DNA of 64,000 nucleotides from Halospeciosus flavus (GCF_029814175.1 NZ_CP122312.1:2170001-2234000), one strand, 5' to 3'. Positions 24,425 through 32,780 are shown, counted from the stretch's first letter. Program-made: numbers and translations. The notes: generated by a model from the sequence alone, not told the origin.

Positions 24425-25192
24425 TCACCCACCGGGGACGTCGGCGTCGATTAGTGGGTGGACATGCTCGTCGTGGTCGAGGTCTCCGTCGTCGAAGAGG
24501 GCGGCGAGGAGTTCCTGTTCGGCCTCGTGGAGTAACTCGCGAAGGATCGAGGCGTCCTGGTTGAGCTGTTCGGCCAACTCCTCGATCGAGCGTGTCCGCG
24601 GCCAGTCGTAGTAGCCTTCGCTGAGGGCGGCGACGACGAGTTCGCGCTTCTCGCTGTCCAGTATCTCGTGGGCCGTCTCGATGAACTCGGTGACCGTGAA
24701 GTCCGCCTCCATCCTGGTCGAGTCCCGCTGGTCGACGAGTTCGACGTCGGGATGATTGTCGAGGAACGACTCGACGATGTCGTCGGCCTTCGCTTGCGGT
24801 ACCTCGGCGACGAGCGTCCCCTCGCCCTCCTCACCGCGAACGACGCGCGGGAACGCCCCCTCGTCGGCCAGCGTCGCCGCGACACACTCCTCCTCGACGA
24901 CGAACTCGAAGAGCGCACAGCCATCGCTGGACTCGATGAGCGTCGGGTCGACTCGCGGCGTCTCCTCGGCGAGCGTCAGGACGCGCTCCGAGTCCGCCCC
25001 CTCGACACGGAAGAACTCCGAGTAGCTCCCGTCCCCACGTGGGACCATCTCCTGCAGGTCGACGACACACGATGCATTCGCCGATGCCCCAACGAACGGG
25101 TACGTGTCGTCCTCGACGGCGAACTCGACGTCGATTGTGTCCATCTCCTCCTGTTCCCCCTGGTCGGTGCTGGACGTGTAGCGGAGACTCAT
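24425..25192 (-). CDS. HTH_10 (Bat-like) transcription regulator B
   Basis: A 255-residue paralogue of the protein at 21076-21852. Shared landmarks include YPFVGASANASC, EMVPRGDGSYSEFFRVEGADS, FPRVVRGEEGEGTLVAEVP and a C-terminal HTH_10 (EKRELVVAALSEGYYDWPRTRSIEELAEQL). The conserved sensor half suggests both respond to related signals. The two genes bracket methyltransferase genes. An internal Met (MDTIDVEFAV) is an alternative start that would align better with the paralogue's N-terminus. Confidence 0.8.
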   Translation of the reverse strand: MSLRYTSSTDQGEQEEMDTIDVEFAVEDDTYPFVGASANASCVVDLQEMVPRGDGSYSEFFRVEGADSERVLTLAEETPRVDPTLIESSDGCALFEFVVEEECVAATLADEGAFPRVVRGEEGEGTLVAEVPQAKADDIVESFLDNHPDVELVDQRDSTRMEADFTVTEFIETAHEILDSEKRELVVAALSEGYYDWPRTRSIEELAEQLNQDASILRELLHEAEQELLAALFDDGDLDHDEHVHPLIDADVPGG

Positions 25193-25403
25193 TGCCCCTG
25201 TATCATTTTATTTCACCTACTACCAGATAGATATTTTTGCTGGATGTCCAACTCTTTAAGTGGAAAGGGATCACCGTCGCGGCTGGATGATACAAGTCGT
25301 CTCGTCCATCGAGGGGGGTGACTCGACGCCCACGAGGCGATACCATCGCCGGACGACACGAGTGGCCAGCATCTTTTTTCGCACGCCACTCCGTCTCTTC
25401 GAC

Positions 25404-26018
25404 ATGTTCGGGATACTGCAGATATCCGGCGTGAGTGCATACAATCCACTCGTCGTCGCGCTAATCGTCCTCGCGGCCGGTGGCGCGGTCGCCGCGACGT
25501 ACCTGTACCGTGAGGCGCGAGGCACTCTCGACAATCGCGAGAGTTTCGCGTGGCTACTCGGGATGCTCGGCTTCTTCGCGTTGCTCGTCTCGGGAGAACT
25601 CTTCTGGGCTAACTGGGCGGGCTTCCCGGCCCAGCAGTACACCGAGTTGTTCGGTGTCGCCCAGACGCTGTGGGCGGCCACACTCCTCTCGGCGGCGTTC
25701 GTCGTCTACCGTGATCTCGACCCGCGACCGTTCGCGTGGCTCACCGCCGTCGCGGGCGTACTCCTCCTCCAAGGTGCCCGAGCCATCCTCGCGTTCGACC
25801 TCACCCAAGCACCACTGGCGGCAGCCGGAATCTGGGCGAGCGCCGGCCTCGCGGGCATCCTCCTGCTCCCTGCAGCCTACGTCGACGAGTCCAGTAGCGC
25901 CCGTCGGTATCTCGTCTTGGCGGCCGCAGCCCTCGTCGCCGTGATGGCGGTGCTCGCACTCGTCACGGGCGTCGGCGCCCACTACAGCCACATCGCCGAA
26001 GCGGCCGCTGGCAGTTAA
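25404..26018 (+). CDS. Polytopic membrane protein, possibly DUF981
   Basis: A 204-residue protein with six hydrophobic segments. MFGILQISGVSAYN at the start and the WANWAGFPAQQYTELFGVAQTLWA loop resemble DUF981-type archaeal membrane proteins, though this is a by-eye impression. I preferred the ATG at 25404 to the in-frame ATG at 25287 because the intervening codons are basic and low in hydrophobicity. It diverges from regulator B, with an AT-rich shared promoter region near 25195-25260. Confidence 0.5.
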   Translation: MFGILQISGVSAYNPLVVALIVLAAGGAVAATYLYREARGTLDNRESFAWLLGMLGFFALLVSGELFWANWAGFPAQQYTELFGVAQTLWAATLLSAAFVVYRDLDPRPFAWLTAVAGVLLLQGARAILAFDLTQAPLAAAGIWASAGLAGILLLPAAYVDESSSARRYLVLAAAALVAVMAVLALVTGVGAHYSHIAEAAAGS

Positions 26019-26258
26019 GACGACGCAGTGGAGTCGCCGCCCAAGGCTGTCCATCTTTTTTCGGTCGGACGTACAGCAACCAGCGCTGTCGCGGTGGGAC
26101 ACAGTAATCGAGACAGCAGAGCGCTCATCGCCGTCTGCACGTGGCGGTCGAGTGCGGCCGTTGTTTCGAAGGTCGCGGATGGCGTTCGCGTCGCCACCTC
26201 AGCCGACGCCGAGCGCTTGGCCACAACGGTTTCTTCGCCGTGTGCCATAGGGGGACAC

Positions 26259-26666
26259 ATGATCCGGCGACTCGTGTACGTGCTTGCACGGGCGGCGTTC
26301 GGTGCGAAATTCGCCCGCGACGGCTACGAGAATCTCACAGATATCGACGACATCGTCGAGTTTGCCGACGGCGCCGGTGTCCCCTACGCGAGTGTGCTCG
26401 TCCCAGCGGCGAGTCTCCTGTTGCTCGTCGGTGGAATCTTGCTCGCGCTCGGTATCGCCCCGATACTCGGCGTTATCGCGATTGCGACCTTCCTGCTGGG
26501 CGTCACCCCCGAGATGCACGACTTCTGGCACGAGACCGGCGAGGAACGCACCGAAGAGTTCGACTCGTTCCTGCGCAATATCGCCTTCCTCGGGGCCGCC
26601 GTTGCGTTCTGGCTCGTCTCACGTCGACGTGGCCAGACTGCAACGAAGGAACTACCTGTAGAGTAG
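26259..26666 (+). CDS. DoxX-family membrane protein
   Basis: A 135-residue protein with four helices. The hallmark stretch, helices separated by EMHDFWHETGEERTEEFDSFLRNIAFLGAA, is shared with the DoxX protein at 47364 (MHDFWAVPDEDQQTEMTQFLKNISLAGGA). DoxX proteins are integral membrane proteins linked to quinone or thiosulfate redox chemistry in some species, but their role in haloarchaea is unproven. The ATG at 26259 is preferred over an upstream in-frame start because the upstream extension (26028-26258) is not family-like. Nothing else was seen in 26019-26258. Confidence 0.75.
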   Translation: MIRRLVYVLARAAFGAKFARDGYENLTDIDDIVEFADGAGVPYASVLVPAASLLLLVGGILLALGIAPILGVIAIATFLLGVTPEMHDFWHETGEERTEEFDSFLRNIAFLGAAVAFWLVSRRRGQTATKELPVE

Positions 26667-26792
26667 TACAACGATTGTAGTCGATTCTCAGGATCTTTCT
26701 GCGGCCTGTTGATGGGTGAAGGCACTTACATTCAAATACAATCACGGGTCCATCAACTGGTGCGCGGGTATCCACCCCCAAGAGCAACACAA

Positions 26793-27656
26793 ATGATCGA
26801 AAATATCGACCCCGATGTATTCGTGCGGATTCAGACCGACCTGTTGGTAGTCGGTGACAGTATCATGACCGACAGACACCACGCCAGCAACGGCAACTAC
26901 CAAGATGACGACCCTCAGAATCAAATCGGCGGCATCATCCCTGCCTTCCCACTCTCGGGCTGGCTCCGTCATGGAATGGAAGAGGTCGTCCATGAGTATG
27001 ACGGGACTGCCTGTCACCCCGGCGAGGCTAACGCGAACTTCATGAAAGACGACGTCTATGAGCGCGACCTTGACGACGGCTATCACGAGAAGGGCGCGTG
27101 CACCGACGACCCGAAAGAAGACGACGGCTGTGTGGTCTTCGAGCTCTTCGGTGGCTTCGGTGGCGTCCCCGGGAAGGTGATGCGTCGCCCGATCAAGTTC
27201 AACCCCGTCCGTTCCAGCGTAGACTACACACGGGGACAGGCTGAAGGCCACTACCGCCGGCTGAACCGGAACATCGTCTCTCGAAACGCCGACGACAACC
27301 GGGAGCCACTACGGAACGTCGAGGTAGACGCTGTCGCCCATCTTGACGGCTGTTGGCACCTTTCCTTCCGAGAGATGAAACCCGAATTCGTCGGTTTGCT
27401 GGCCGAGGGAGTCGACTTCCTTGATGAACACAAGACGGACTTCATGCACCAACTCGGTGGTGCACGGAACTTCGGCGCAGGGATTGTTGATTGCCACCTC
27501 ATCAATCCGCTCTACGACGAGCGCGAGTTGAAGCGCGTCTTCGACCGTGGGAAGGACAACACGAAGAAGATGGACGAAAAGGACGACCAGTGGGCCGAGG
27601 AGTACCGCCCGGTGTTTGTGGAGGCGATGGAAGAGCGCATCGAGGAGGGACCGTAG
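26793..27656 (+). CDS. Cas7-like RAMP protein (putative HRAMP module)
   Basis: A 287-residue protein of the RAMP superfamily, which forms RNA-binding backbones in class 1 CRISPR effectors. Supporting features are a first ferredoxin-like strand (FVRIQTDLLVVGDS, 10-23), the IPAFPLSGWLRHG loop (49-61) matching the IPGSSLKGALR-type motif of Csm3/Cmr4/Csf2 proteins, CVVFELFGGFGGVPGK (113-128) like the CxxxxLFG element, and a Gly-rich GGARNFGAG (222-230). The start at 26793 begins at the family fold; 28 upstream in-frame codons look non-coding. The stop abuts the next ATG. It corresponds to the diverged Cas7 of the predicted haloarchaeal HRAMP system. Metal-site residues for cleavage are not evident. 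Confidence 0.75.
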   Translation: MIENIDPDVFVRIQTDLLVVGDSIMTDRHHASNGNYQDDDPQNQIGGIIPAFPLSGWLRHGMEEVVHEYDGTACHPGEANANFMKDDVYERDLDDGYHEKGACTDDPKEDDGCVVFELFGGFGGVPGKVMRRPIKFNPVRSSVDYTRGQAEGHYRRLNRNIVSRNADDNREPLRNVEVDAVAHLDGCWHLSFREMKPEFVGLLAEGVDFLDEHKTDFMHQLGGARNFGAGIVDCHLINPLYDERELKRVFDRGKDNTKKMDEKDDQWAEEYRPVFVEAMEERIEEGP

Positions 27657-28457
27657 ATGGCCGAGAACGCTGCCTCCGGCGACTCCCAAATTGACCACGG
27701 CGGCCAAGACGTGATGGTCGCCGCGTACCGCCACGACGCCCACAAGATGAACGGCCAGCCGCACGACTACGCGCCGGAGACGTTCGCCGGGGTTCCCGTG
27801 AACCAGACGGTTCCTCACGGCGTGGACGGCGATGCGTCGGCGCTCTCGCGTCCCAACGGGAAGCCTGAGCAGACGATGGAGAACCACGAGACGCTCTACC
27901 GGCTGTCGCTTATCGAGGGTGAGAGCCGGTACGACCCGGAGGAGTTCACGCGGGACGGCGTGGAGAGCGCCTTGCGTGACCTCCTGACAGAGAACGACCT
28001 AGAGGCCATGCATCGGGCGTGGCTGGAGAGCGACGTCGTCTCGGCGTTCAACGAGAGCGTCTACTACCCGTACACGAGCCTGAAGTACCACACGCTACTC
28101 GTGGCAGCTCTATTCGATAACTACCGCGCCGACCACGAGTTCGCCGATCTCCTCTTAGTCGTAGATTCCACCGGTGAGATCGTCCCCCACCGGACGGTCT
28201 ACACAGGCGAAGACTTCGCGCTCCGCATCGACGAGAGCGCGGGCGCGCGGCCGTCGTCCCGTCTCGGGAGTCGGCCGTGGCGGTCTTGGGCCTCTACGTG
28301 GAACCGACTGACTGCGCACCCGCTCGATACCGCTCACGACAAGTACGACATGGTGCTCGACGCGAATCTTCGCCGAATCGGCGCGTGGTCCACTGCGCTC
28401 CAGTACATCGAGGACTTCGAGAACTGGACTAGCGACTCACTGAAGAAATCGACTTAA
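27657..28457 (+). CDS. Unrecognised middle protein of the HRAMP-like operon
   Basis: A 266-residue soluble, acidic protein of no family I can name from sequence. It starts on the base after the Cas7-like stop, so translation is almost surely coupled. The N-terminal 75 residues are polar and His-rich (RHDAHKMNGQPHDY); the central part (80-190) is mixed alpha/beta; VVDSTGEIVPHRTVYTGEDFALRID at about 168-192 is a plausible beta-hairpin. The published description of HRAMP includes one uncharacterised conserved protein beside the Cas5- and Cas7-like proteins, and by position this would be it. It could be a large- or small-subunit equivalent; that is inference. Confidence 0.65.
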   Translation: MAENAASGDSQIDHGGQDVMVAAYRHDAHKMNGQPHDYAPETFAGVPVNQTVPHGVDGDASALSRPNGKPEQTMENHETLYRLSLIEGESRYDPEEFTRDGVESALRDLLTENDLEAMHRAWLESDVVSAFNESVYYPYTSLKYHTLLVAALFDNYRADHEFADLLLVVDSTGEIVPHRTVYTGEDFALRIDESAGARPSSRLGSRPWRSWASTWNRLTAHPLDTAHDKYDMVLDANLRRIGAWSTALQYIEDFENWTSDSLKKST

Positions 28458-28499
28458 CAAAATGAGATACCTCGAGAACTTTAGGAGGGTGTTCGACCG

Positions 28500-29432
28500 A
28501 TGACGTCCATCCAGCAAGTCCATTGGGAGCTGGAGATGGACTACATCGGCCACCCGTACTACGTCTCGGGGAACGCCATCATGCACGCGCTCGGTCAGCA
28601 ACTCCCGCACGATGTCCACCGCCATCTGAACGCGAGTCACGGGATGTTCGTCCCCGGCCACTTCGGGACGTTCCCCGAGGAGCATTCACAGAACGGTATC
28701 CGGCCATACCTCGGGAGCGGCCTCCCGGACGTCGAGTCCTACGACGACCTGTTCTTGATGCGGCAGGCGTCGCATTCGTGGCTTCTCGACTCCCGGCCGC
28801 GAGACGCGCTGAACACCCACGACATCCGTGTCCAGAGCGGTCACCCAGCACTGTCCCACGAGACCATCATGGGGAAGCCCGAGGGCGCGCGGAAGCAGCA
28901 GCAGACGACGAAGTGGTACATCAACGCGTACCTCCACGCCGACCGGGACGATGTCCTCCCGCTTGGCGAGTGCGCTCTGGACGACCTCCAGTTCGGTGGG
29001 AAGCGCAACTACGGCTACGGCATCACGCAGCTGAAAAACACGCAAATCGTCGACCTAGGGGCGCTTGACTACTCGCGTCTCGAACACGGTGAAGCGTTCA
29101 TCCTCGAACTCATGACGCCGTTCGTACTGGAGTCGGAGTACCCCAAGGCCACCGATCAGGATGTCCCGTGGTGGTGGAAGGAGAATCGGCACGATCTCCG
29201 CGAACGTGAGGAAAGGGTACTGGAACAACGTGAAGTGTACAAGCTCCAGACCGTAGACCACGGGCAGGTCGTAAAGTACGAAGGCGACCGCCCGGTTGAG
29301 ACCGCGAAGAACGGCATCCTCCGAATCGGCAGTCACTCGAAGTACGGATTCGGTGAGTTGCGAGTGAAGCCCGTCGAATCTCGGTCAGACCAATCTCAGA
29401 ACCCAGAAGAAAAGACGAAGACTCCCGGGTGA
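28500..29432 (+). CDS. Cas5-like RAMP protein (putative HRAMP module)
   Basis: A 310-residue protein. LEMDYIGHPYYVSGNAIMHAL (11-31) resembles the first strand and helix of a RAMP ferredoxin fold. FGGKRNYGYG (165-174) is a strong glycine-rich RAMP loop, followed by the ITQLKNTQ strand; a second glycine-rich stretch, GSHSKYGFGEL, lies near the C-terminus (about 279-289). In class 1 systems Cas5 caps the 5' end of the guide RNA. A GGAGG-like site (about 28482-28487) precedes the ATG. The tail after residue 290 is charged and low in complexity. It ends about 80 bp before the convergent HVO_0476-like gene. Confidence 0.7.
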   Translation: MTSIQQVHWELEMDYIGHPYYVSGNAIMHALGQQLPHDVHRHLNASHGMFVPGHFGTFPEEHSQNGIRPYLGSGLPDVESYDDLFLMRQASHSWLLDSRPRDALNTHDIRVQSGHPALSHETIMGKPEGARKQQQTTKWYINAYLHADRDDVLPLGECALDDLQFGGKRNYGYGITQLKNTQIVDLGALDYSRLEHGEAFILELMTPFVLESEYPKATDQDVPWWWKENRHDLREREERVLEQREVYKLQTVDHGQVVKYEGDRPVETAKNGILRIGSHSKYGFGELRVKPVESRSDQSQNPEEKTKTPG

Positions 29433-29480
29433 GATAACTCACACGAGACAGCGGAATCGCACGAAAAATCAGGCCGCCGA

Positions 29481-29499
29481 TGAATAAAGAAATCGTATT
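29481..29499 (-). repeat. 19-bp relic of the 110-bp MITE end
   Basis: Nineteen bases (TGAATAAAGAAATCGTATT) match the end region of the MITE copies exactly, including copy 1. The rest of the element is missing. It sits between the Cas5-like gene and the stop of the HVO_0476-like gene. Confidence 0.6.
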
Positions 29500-29510
29500 G
29501 ACACTAAAAA

Positions 29511-30164
29511 TTACCAGGCCGACCAGGGTTCGCTCTTCTGGTCGAAGGCGTAGACGCGTTTGGCGTCTTTCGCCTCGACCCAGTCGCCCTCGTGTTCGTA
29601 GCGCTTGCGGTTGTAGCGCTCGGCGTCGTCGCGGACGACGACGGCGTCGATTTCGAACTCCTCGTCGGCGAACTCCTCGACCTCGCCGACTTCGAGTCGG
29701 TAGTCGCCGGGGACCTGGATGGTGACACTCCGGGACTCGTCGCGTTTGCCGCCGTTCGGGTGGACGGTCACGTCGACCGAGACGTTGTCGACAACGCGCG
29801 TCCAGAAGGTGTCGACCTCCTCGATCGTCGTCTCCTCGCGGCGCTGTTCGGGGCCGACCTCGATGCCCGTGATGCGGACCTGCATGATGGCCTCGTCGGT
29901 CTCGACGAGGAACTCCTCGCCGACGGCGACCTCCTCGTCTGGCGGCGCGGAGACGCGCGTCTTGAAGGACTCGCCGTCCTGGGAGACGACGACCTCGCGT
30001 TCGACCTCTTTCTCCTCGTCCATCGACTCCTTGTGGACGTGCCCGCACTCAGTACACTTCACGGTCGCGTTGCCGCCACCCGTCGTGAGGACCTCGTGGA
30101 CCGTCTCCAGCGAGGGCGAACACGACGGACACGCGACGGCGACACGTTCCGTCTGCTCAGTCAT
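29511..30164 (-). CDS. HVO_0476-family zinc-finger protein
   Basis: A 217-residue protein. The N-terminal zinc ribbon has CPSCSP (12-15) and CTECGH (37-40). It is followed by an acidic beta-rich domain (VVVSQDGESFKTRVSAPPDEEVAVGEEF) and a C-terminal region with RYNRKRYEHEGDWVEAKDAKRVYAFDQ. This is the layout of the haloarchaeal HVO_0476 zinc-finger family, conserved but functionally uncharacterised. It is monocistronic and convergent with the HRAMP-like operon. Confidence 0.85.
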   Translation of the reverse strand: MTEQTERVAVACPSCSPSLETVHEVLTTGGGNATVKCTECGHVHKESMDEEKEVEREVVVSQDGESFKTRVSAPPDEEVAVGEEFLVETDEAIMQVRITGIEVGPEQRREETTIEEVDTFWTRVVDNVSVDVTVHPNGGKRDESRSVTIQVPGDYRLEVGEVEEFADEEFEIDAVVVRDDAERYNRKRYEHEGDWVEAKDAKRVYAFDQKSEPWSAW

Positions 30165-30266
30165 ACACGAAAAGAGACGCTTGAGCCGTAAAAACCCCCC
30201 GAGACGGGCGTTGACACAATTTCGGGAGAAGGAACAGACAGCGTGGAGGCCGACGAACGCGCCCGT

Positions 30267-31370
30267 TCAGACGAGCGAGGTGTCGGTCGTCGTCGGCGCC
30301 GTCGTCGACGAAGTCGTGGTCGTCTCAGTACCGACCGTCACCGACACGGACCCGCTCAGTTCGATGGCGCTCCGGGCGTGTTCCTCGGCCACGGTCGCGT
30401 TCGCCTGAGCCTGCTGGGCGAGCGTGAGTGCCGTCTCGATGTTCCCGTTTTCGAGGGCCGTACGGGCGTCGGCGAGCGTCGTCTTCGCCGCGCTCAGGTT
30501 ACTTCGGGCCTGGTCGAGTGCCGTCGCGGCCTCACCAGTCTCGGCCGTCACGACCGAGGTCGCACGCGACACCTGGTGGTCGGCCTGTGCGATCTGTGCC
30601 TCGGCCTGATTAATCGCCTGTCGCGCACGCTGTTCGCTCACGGTCGCGTTCGCTCCAGTCCCGTTACCGACGGTCACGTTTCCCGCCGGGACGCCCGCGG
30701 GCGGACCGCGGGTCACGTTCCCGGGCGCACCGATAGTCGGGCCGGCGATGGTGTGCGCGATGGCGGCGACCTCGGGACCGGTGAGGTTCTTCGCCTGCTG
30801 TTGGAGCTGGGCGATGGCGCTCACGTTCACGCCGTGCTCACGGAGGACGTCCTCGGGGAGCCCGCGAGCCGTCTGCTCGGTCGTGTTCGCGAGCTCGGTC
30901 AGCGTCTGCGTCTGGGCGGCGAGGGCGGCCATCCGGGCCTGGTAGGCGCCCTTCGAGATGGAACCGTTCTCGTAGGCTGCCTGGACGCGCTGTTTGCGCT
31001 CCTCGAGTGCGGCGAGCCGCTGATCGAGTTCGGCCGACTGGTTGGCGACGACGGCCGCCTTGGCGTTAGCACTCGCCGCCGCGGCGATGCGGACGCCAAA
31101 GGCACGCTGTTCGACGCTCCCTTGGAGTTCGGCCTGCTGGACACCGAAGACGCCAGCGAGACGCTCACCAGGAGCCATCGCCGAAGAGTTGTTCGTCGAC
31201 TCGTTCGTCGAGTGATTCGTCATCGCTGCCGCCGATCCCGACGCCGACGCCGTGGCCGACCCCGAGACCGACGACGTATCATCCGCCATCGCCGGCTGCA
31301 CCGCGGCACCGAGCGGTGCGGCAGCCACGAGGAGCACCGCGGCGACGGCGAGGACAGTCGTTCGGTTCAT
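30267..31370 (-). CDS. Secreted Ala-rich helical protein
   Basis: A 367-residue protein with a signal peptide (about 1-28, VLLVAAAPLGAAV). A long Ala/Gln-rich helical region (about 70-330) has coiled-coil character and recurring QAxAxA heptads, several N-x-T sequons, and a C-terminal Thr/Ser tail without an obvious anchor helix. The stretch ERKQRVQAAYENGSISKGAYQARMAAL resembles the DUF7096-type segment in the protein at 15516. The start at MNRTTVL (31370) gives a proper signal peptide. Function unknown. Confidence 0.65.
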   Translation of the reverse strand: MNRTTVLAVAAVLLVAAAPLGAAVQPAMADDTSSVSGSATASASGSAAAMTNHSTNESTNNSSAMAPGERLAGVFGVQQAELQGSVEQRAFGVRIAAAASANAKAAVVANQSAELDQRLAALEERKQRVQAAYENGSISKGAYQARMAALAAQTQTLTELANTTEQTARGLPEDVLREHGVNVSAIAQLQQQAKNLTGPEVAAIAHTIAGPTIGAPGNVTRGPPAGVPAGNVTVGNGTGANATVSEQRARQAINQAEAQIAQADHQVSRATSVVTAETGEAATALDQARSNLSAAKTTLADARTALENGNIETALTLAQQAQANATVAEEHARSAIELSGSVSVTVGTETTTTSSTTAPTTTDTSLV

Positions 31371-31467
31371 GCTACTTCCTCCTCCGTCCTGGAGACCCAT
31401 ATAAACTGAAGACGCTCACGGTGAGTTAACCCGGATTAAGGCCGATTACAGATTCAGAAGGAGAAAG

Positions 31468-32775
31468 CCCAGGACTTTAGTTATGGGATGAATCCGACGA
31501 GATTCTCACCATATCCAAGCAACGCACAGAACAGGGTTATTCTGAGACTAACATTCTAATAGTATCTTGGGGAAATACGAGACAGAGGGTAGATGCGTCG
31601 TGATGTCACCACTACCGTGCGGCTCAAACTCCACTCGCTCACCGAGCGGAAAGCCCGACTCATCGAACGCGAGTACAGCGCGTTCCAAGACGGGGTTCAC
31701 GGTGACGACGCAAATCTCTACTCCGCGACTAAGCAACAGGCGAGAAAAGTCCAGTCGAACAAGAACCCGCGATCCGACACCGAACAGCCCATTGTTCTCC
31801 GCAACGACTGCATCACTATCGAACACGACGAGGACACGGTTCTCTCCTCGTGGTGGTTCAAACTCCCCGTCTACAACCCCGAGAAAGAACAAGGAGACAG
31901 CATCTGGGTGCCCGTCCACGTCCTCGAGAAGGACACGCACCTCCTCTCCGACGAATACATCTGTGACTCGGAACTCGTTTTGCGGGATGGCGAGTGGTAC
32001 GTCCACCTCGTTTGCGAGCGGTCTGTGGCCGTCGCAGACGAGTACGACGACGTTCTCGCCGTCGACATGGGTGCAAAGTGGATCGCCGTCAGTACGTTCC
32101 TCTCCGACCGCGACACCTCGTTCCACGGCGCGGAAGTCCGGCATGTTCGCGAACACTACAAGCAACTCCGCAAGTCCATCGGGAAGGCAAAGGTTCGCTC
32201 GGGCGCGCAGGTGATCGAGCGCCTCGGCGACAAGGAATCGCGGACGGTTGAACACGAGTTGCACCAAGTGGCGAACGAACTCGTCGCCCGCGCTCGGGAA
32301 CGCAACGCGGTCATCGTGTTCGGCGACATGACGGGATTGCGCTTCGACAACGACGAGGGGCGGTACGTGAACGACAAGACCCACAAGATGCCGTACGCGA
32401 AGATGGCGAATATCCTCACGTACAAGTCTCACCTTGACGGGCGAGAGTGCATCCCGATCGAGGAGTACGACACGTCTGTGACGTGTTGGCGATGTGGGTC
32501 GCAGAACACGAGTCGTGACGTGCAAGGGCGTGTCGAGTGTGAGGACTGTGGACTGGACGATAATGCGGACAAGAACGGTGCGTCGAACATCGGTCAACGA
32601 GCCGTCGGTAAGGACATTCAGAGCCCGCTATCGACGGCGGGGGCTGTTGTGGCTCAGCCCGAAACGCAGGTCGTACTCGAAGGACCCAGCGGTGAGATGG
32701 AACCTGCGAACTCCCCAAATCCAGCAGACGTGGGCCTAACCCTCAGTGAGGGAAGCCCACGACGTTAGTCGTGGG
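31468..32775 (+). mobile_element. IS1341-type (IS200/IS605 family) tnpB element 1
   Basis: The element is bounded approximately by hairpins CCCAGGAC TTTA GTTATGGG (31468-31487, imperfect) and CCCACGAC GTTA GTCGTGGG (32756-32775, perfect 8-bp stem). The tnpB stop codon lies inside the right hairpin. There is no tnpA gene, so movement would need a transposase in trans. True ends lie a few bases beyond the hairpins. The right end is where a guide (omega) RNA would be encoded. Confidence 0.75.
31593..32768 (+). CDS. tnpB: TnpB-type RNA-guided endonuclease homologue
   Basis: A 391-residue protein of the IS1341/OrfB family, related to Cas12. RuvC-like motifs are VDMGAKWIAVS (Asp at about 159), VIVFGDMTGLR (about 241-251) and DKNGASN with the last Asp. 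The zinc knuckle CWRCG...CEDCG is present. In the second motif the position usually occupied by catalytic Glu (as in AFEDL at 42483) reads Gly (FGDM), so nuclease activity is uncertain. This FGD variant also occurs in some archaeal TnpB groups. It does not closely resemble the other two TnpB proteins here. Confidence 0.85.
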   Translation: MRRDVTTTVRLKLHSLTERKARLIEREYSAFQDGVHGDDANLYSATKQQARKVQSNKNPRSDTEQPIVLRNDCITIEHDEDTVLSSWWFKLPVYNPEKEQGDSIWVPVHVLEKDTHLLSDEYICDSELVLRDGEWYVHLVCERSVAVADEYDDVLAVDMGAKWIAVSTFLSDRDTSFHGAEVRHVREHYKQLRKSIGKAKVRSGAQVIERLGDKESRTVEHELHQVANELVARARERNAVIVFGDMTGLRFDNDEGRYVNDKTHKMPYAKMANILTYKSHLDGRECIPIEEYDTSVTCWRCGSQNTSRDVQGRVECEDCGLDDNADKNGASNIGQRAVGKDIQSPLSTAGAVVAQPETQVVLEGPSGEMEPANSPNPADVGLTLSEGSPRR

Positions 32776-32780
32776 AGCAG

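Noticed and set aside
26028-26258. Longer N-terminus for the DoxX protein at 26259
   Set aside because: The added 77 residues are Ser/Arg/Val-rich and not DoxX-like; the ATG at 26259 starts directly at the first family helix region.
26709-26792. Longer N-terminus for the Cas7-like protein
   Set aside because: The 28 extra residues include a basic stretch and no fold-like features, and they precede the natural first strand of the RAMP fold.
30243-31409. 388-codon open frame antisense to the secreted Ala-rich protein gene
   Set aside because: Very Arg-rich composition, unlike acidic haloarchaeal proteins, and fully overlapped by a gene with a signal peptide.
31548-32597. 349-codon open frame antisense to tnpB element 1
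   Set aside because: The sense frame has RuvC and zinc motifs; the antisense one has none.
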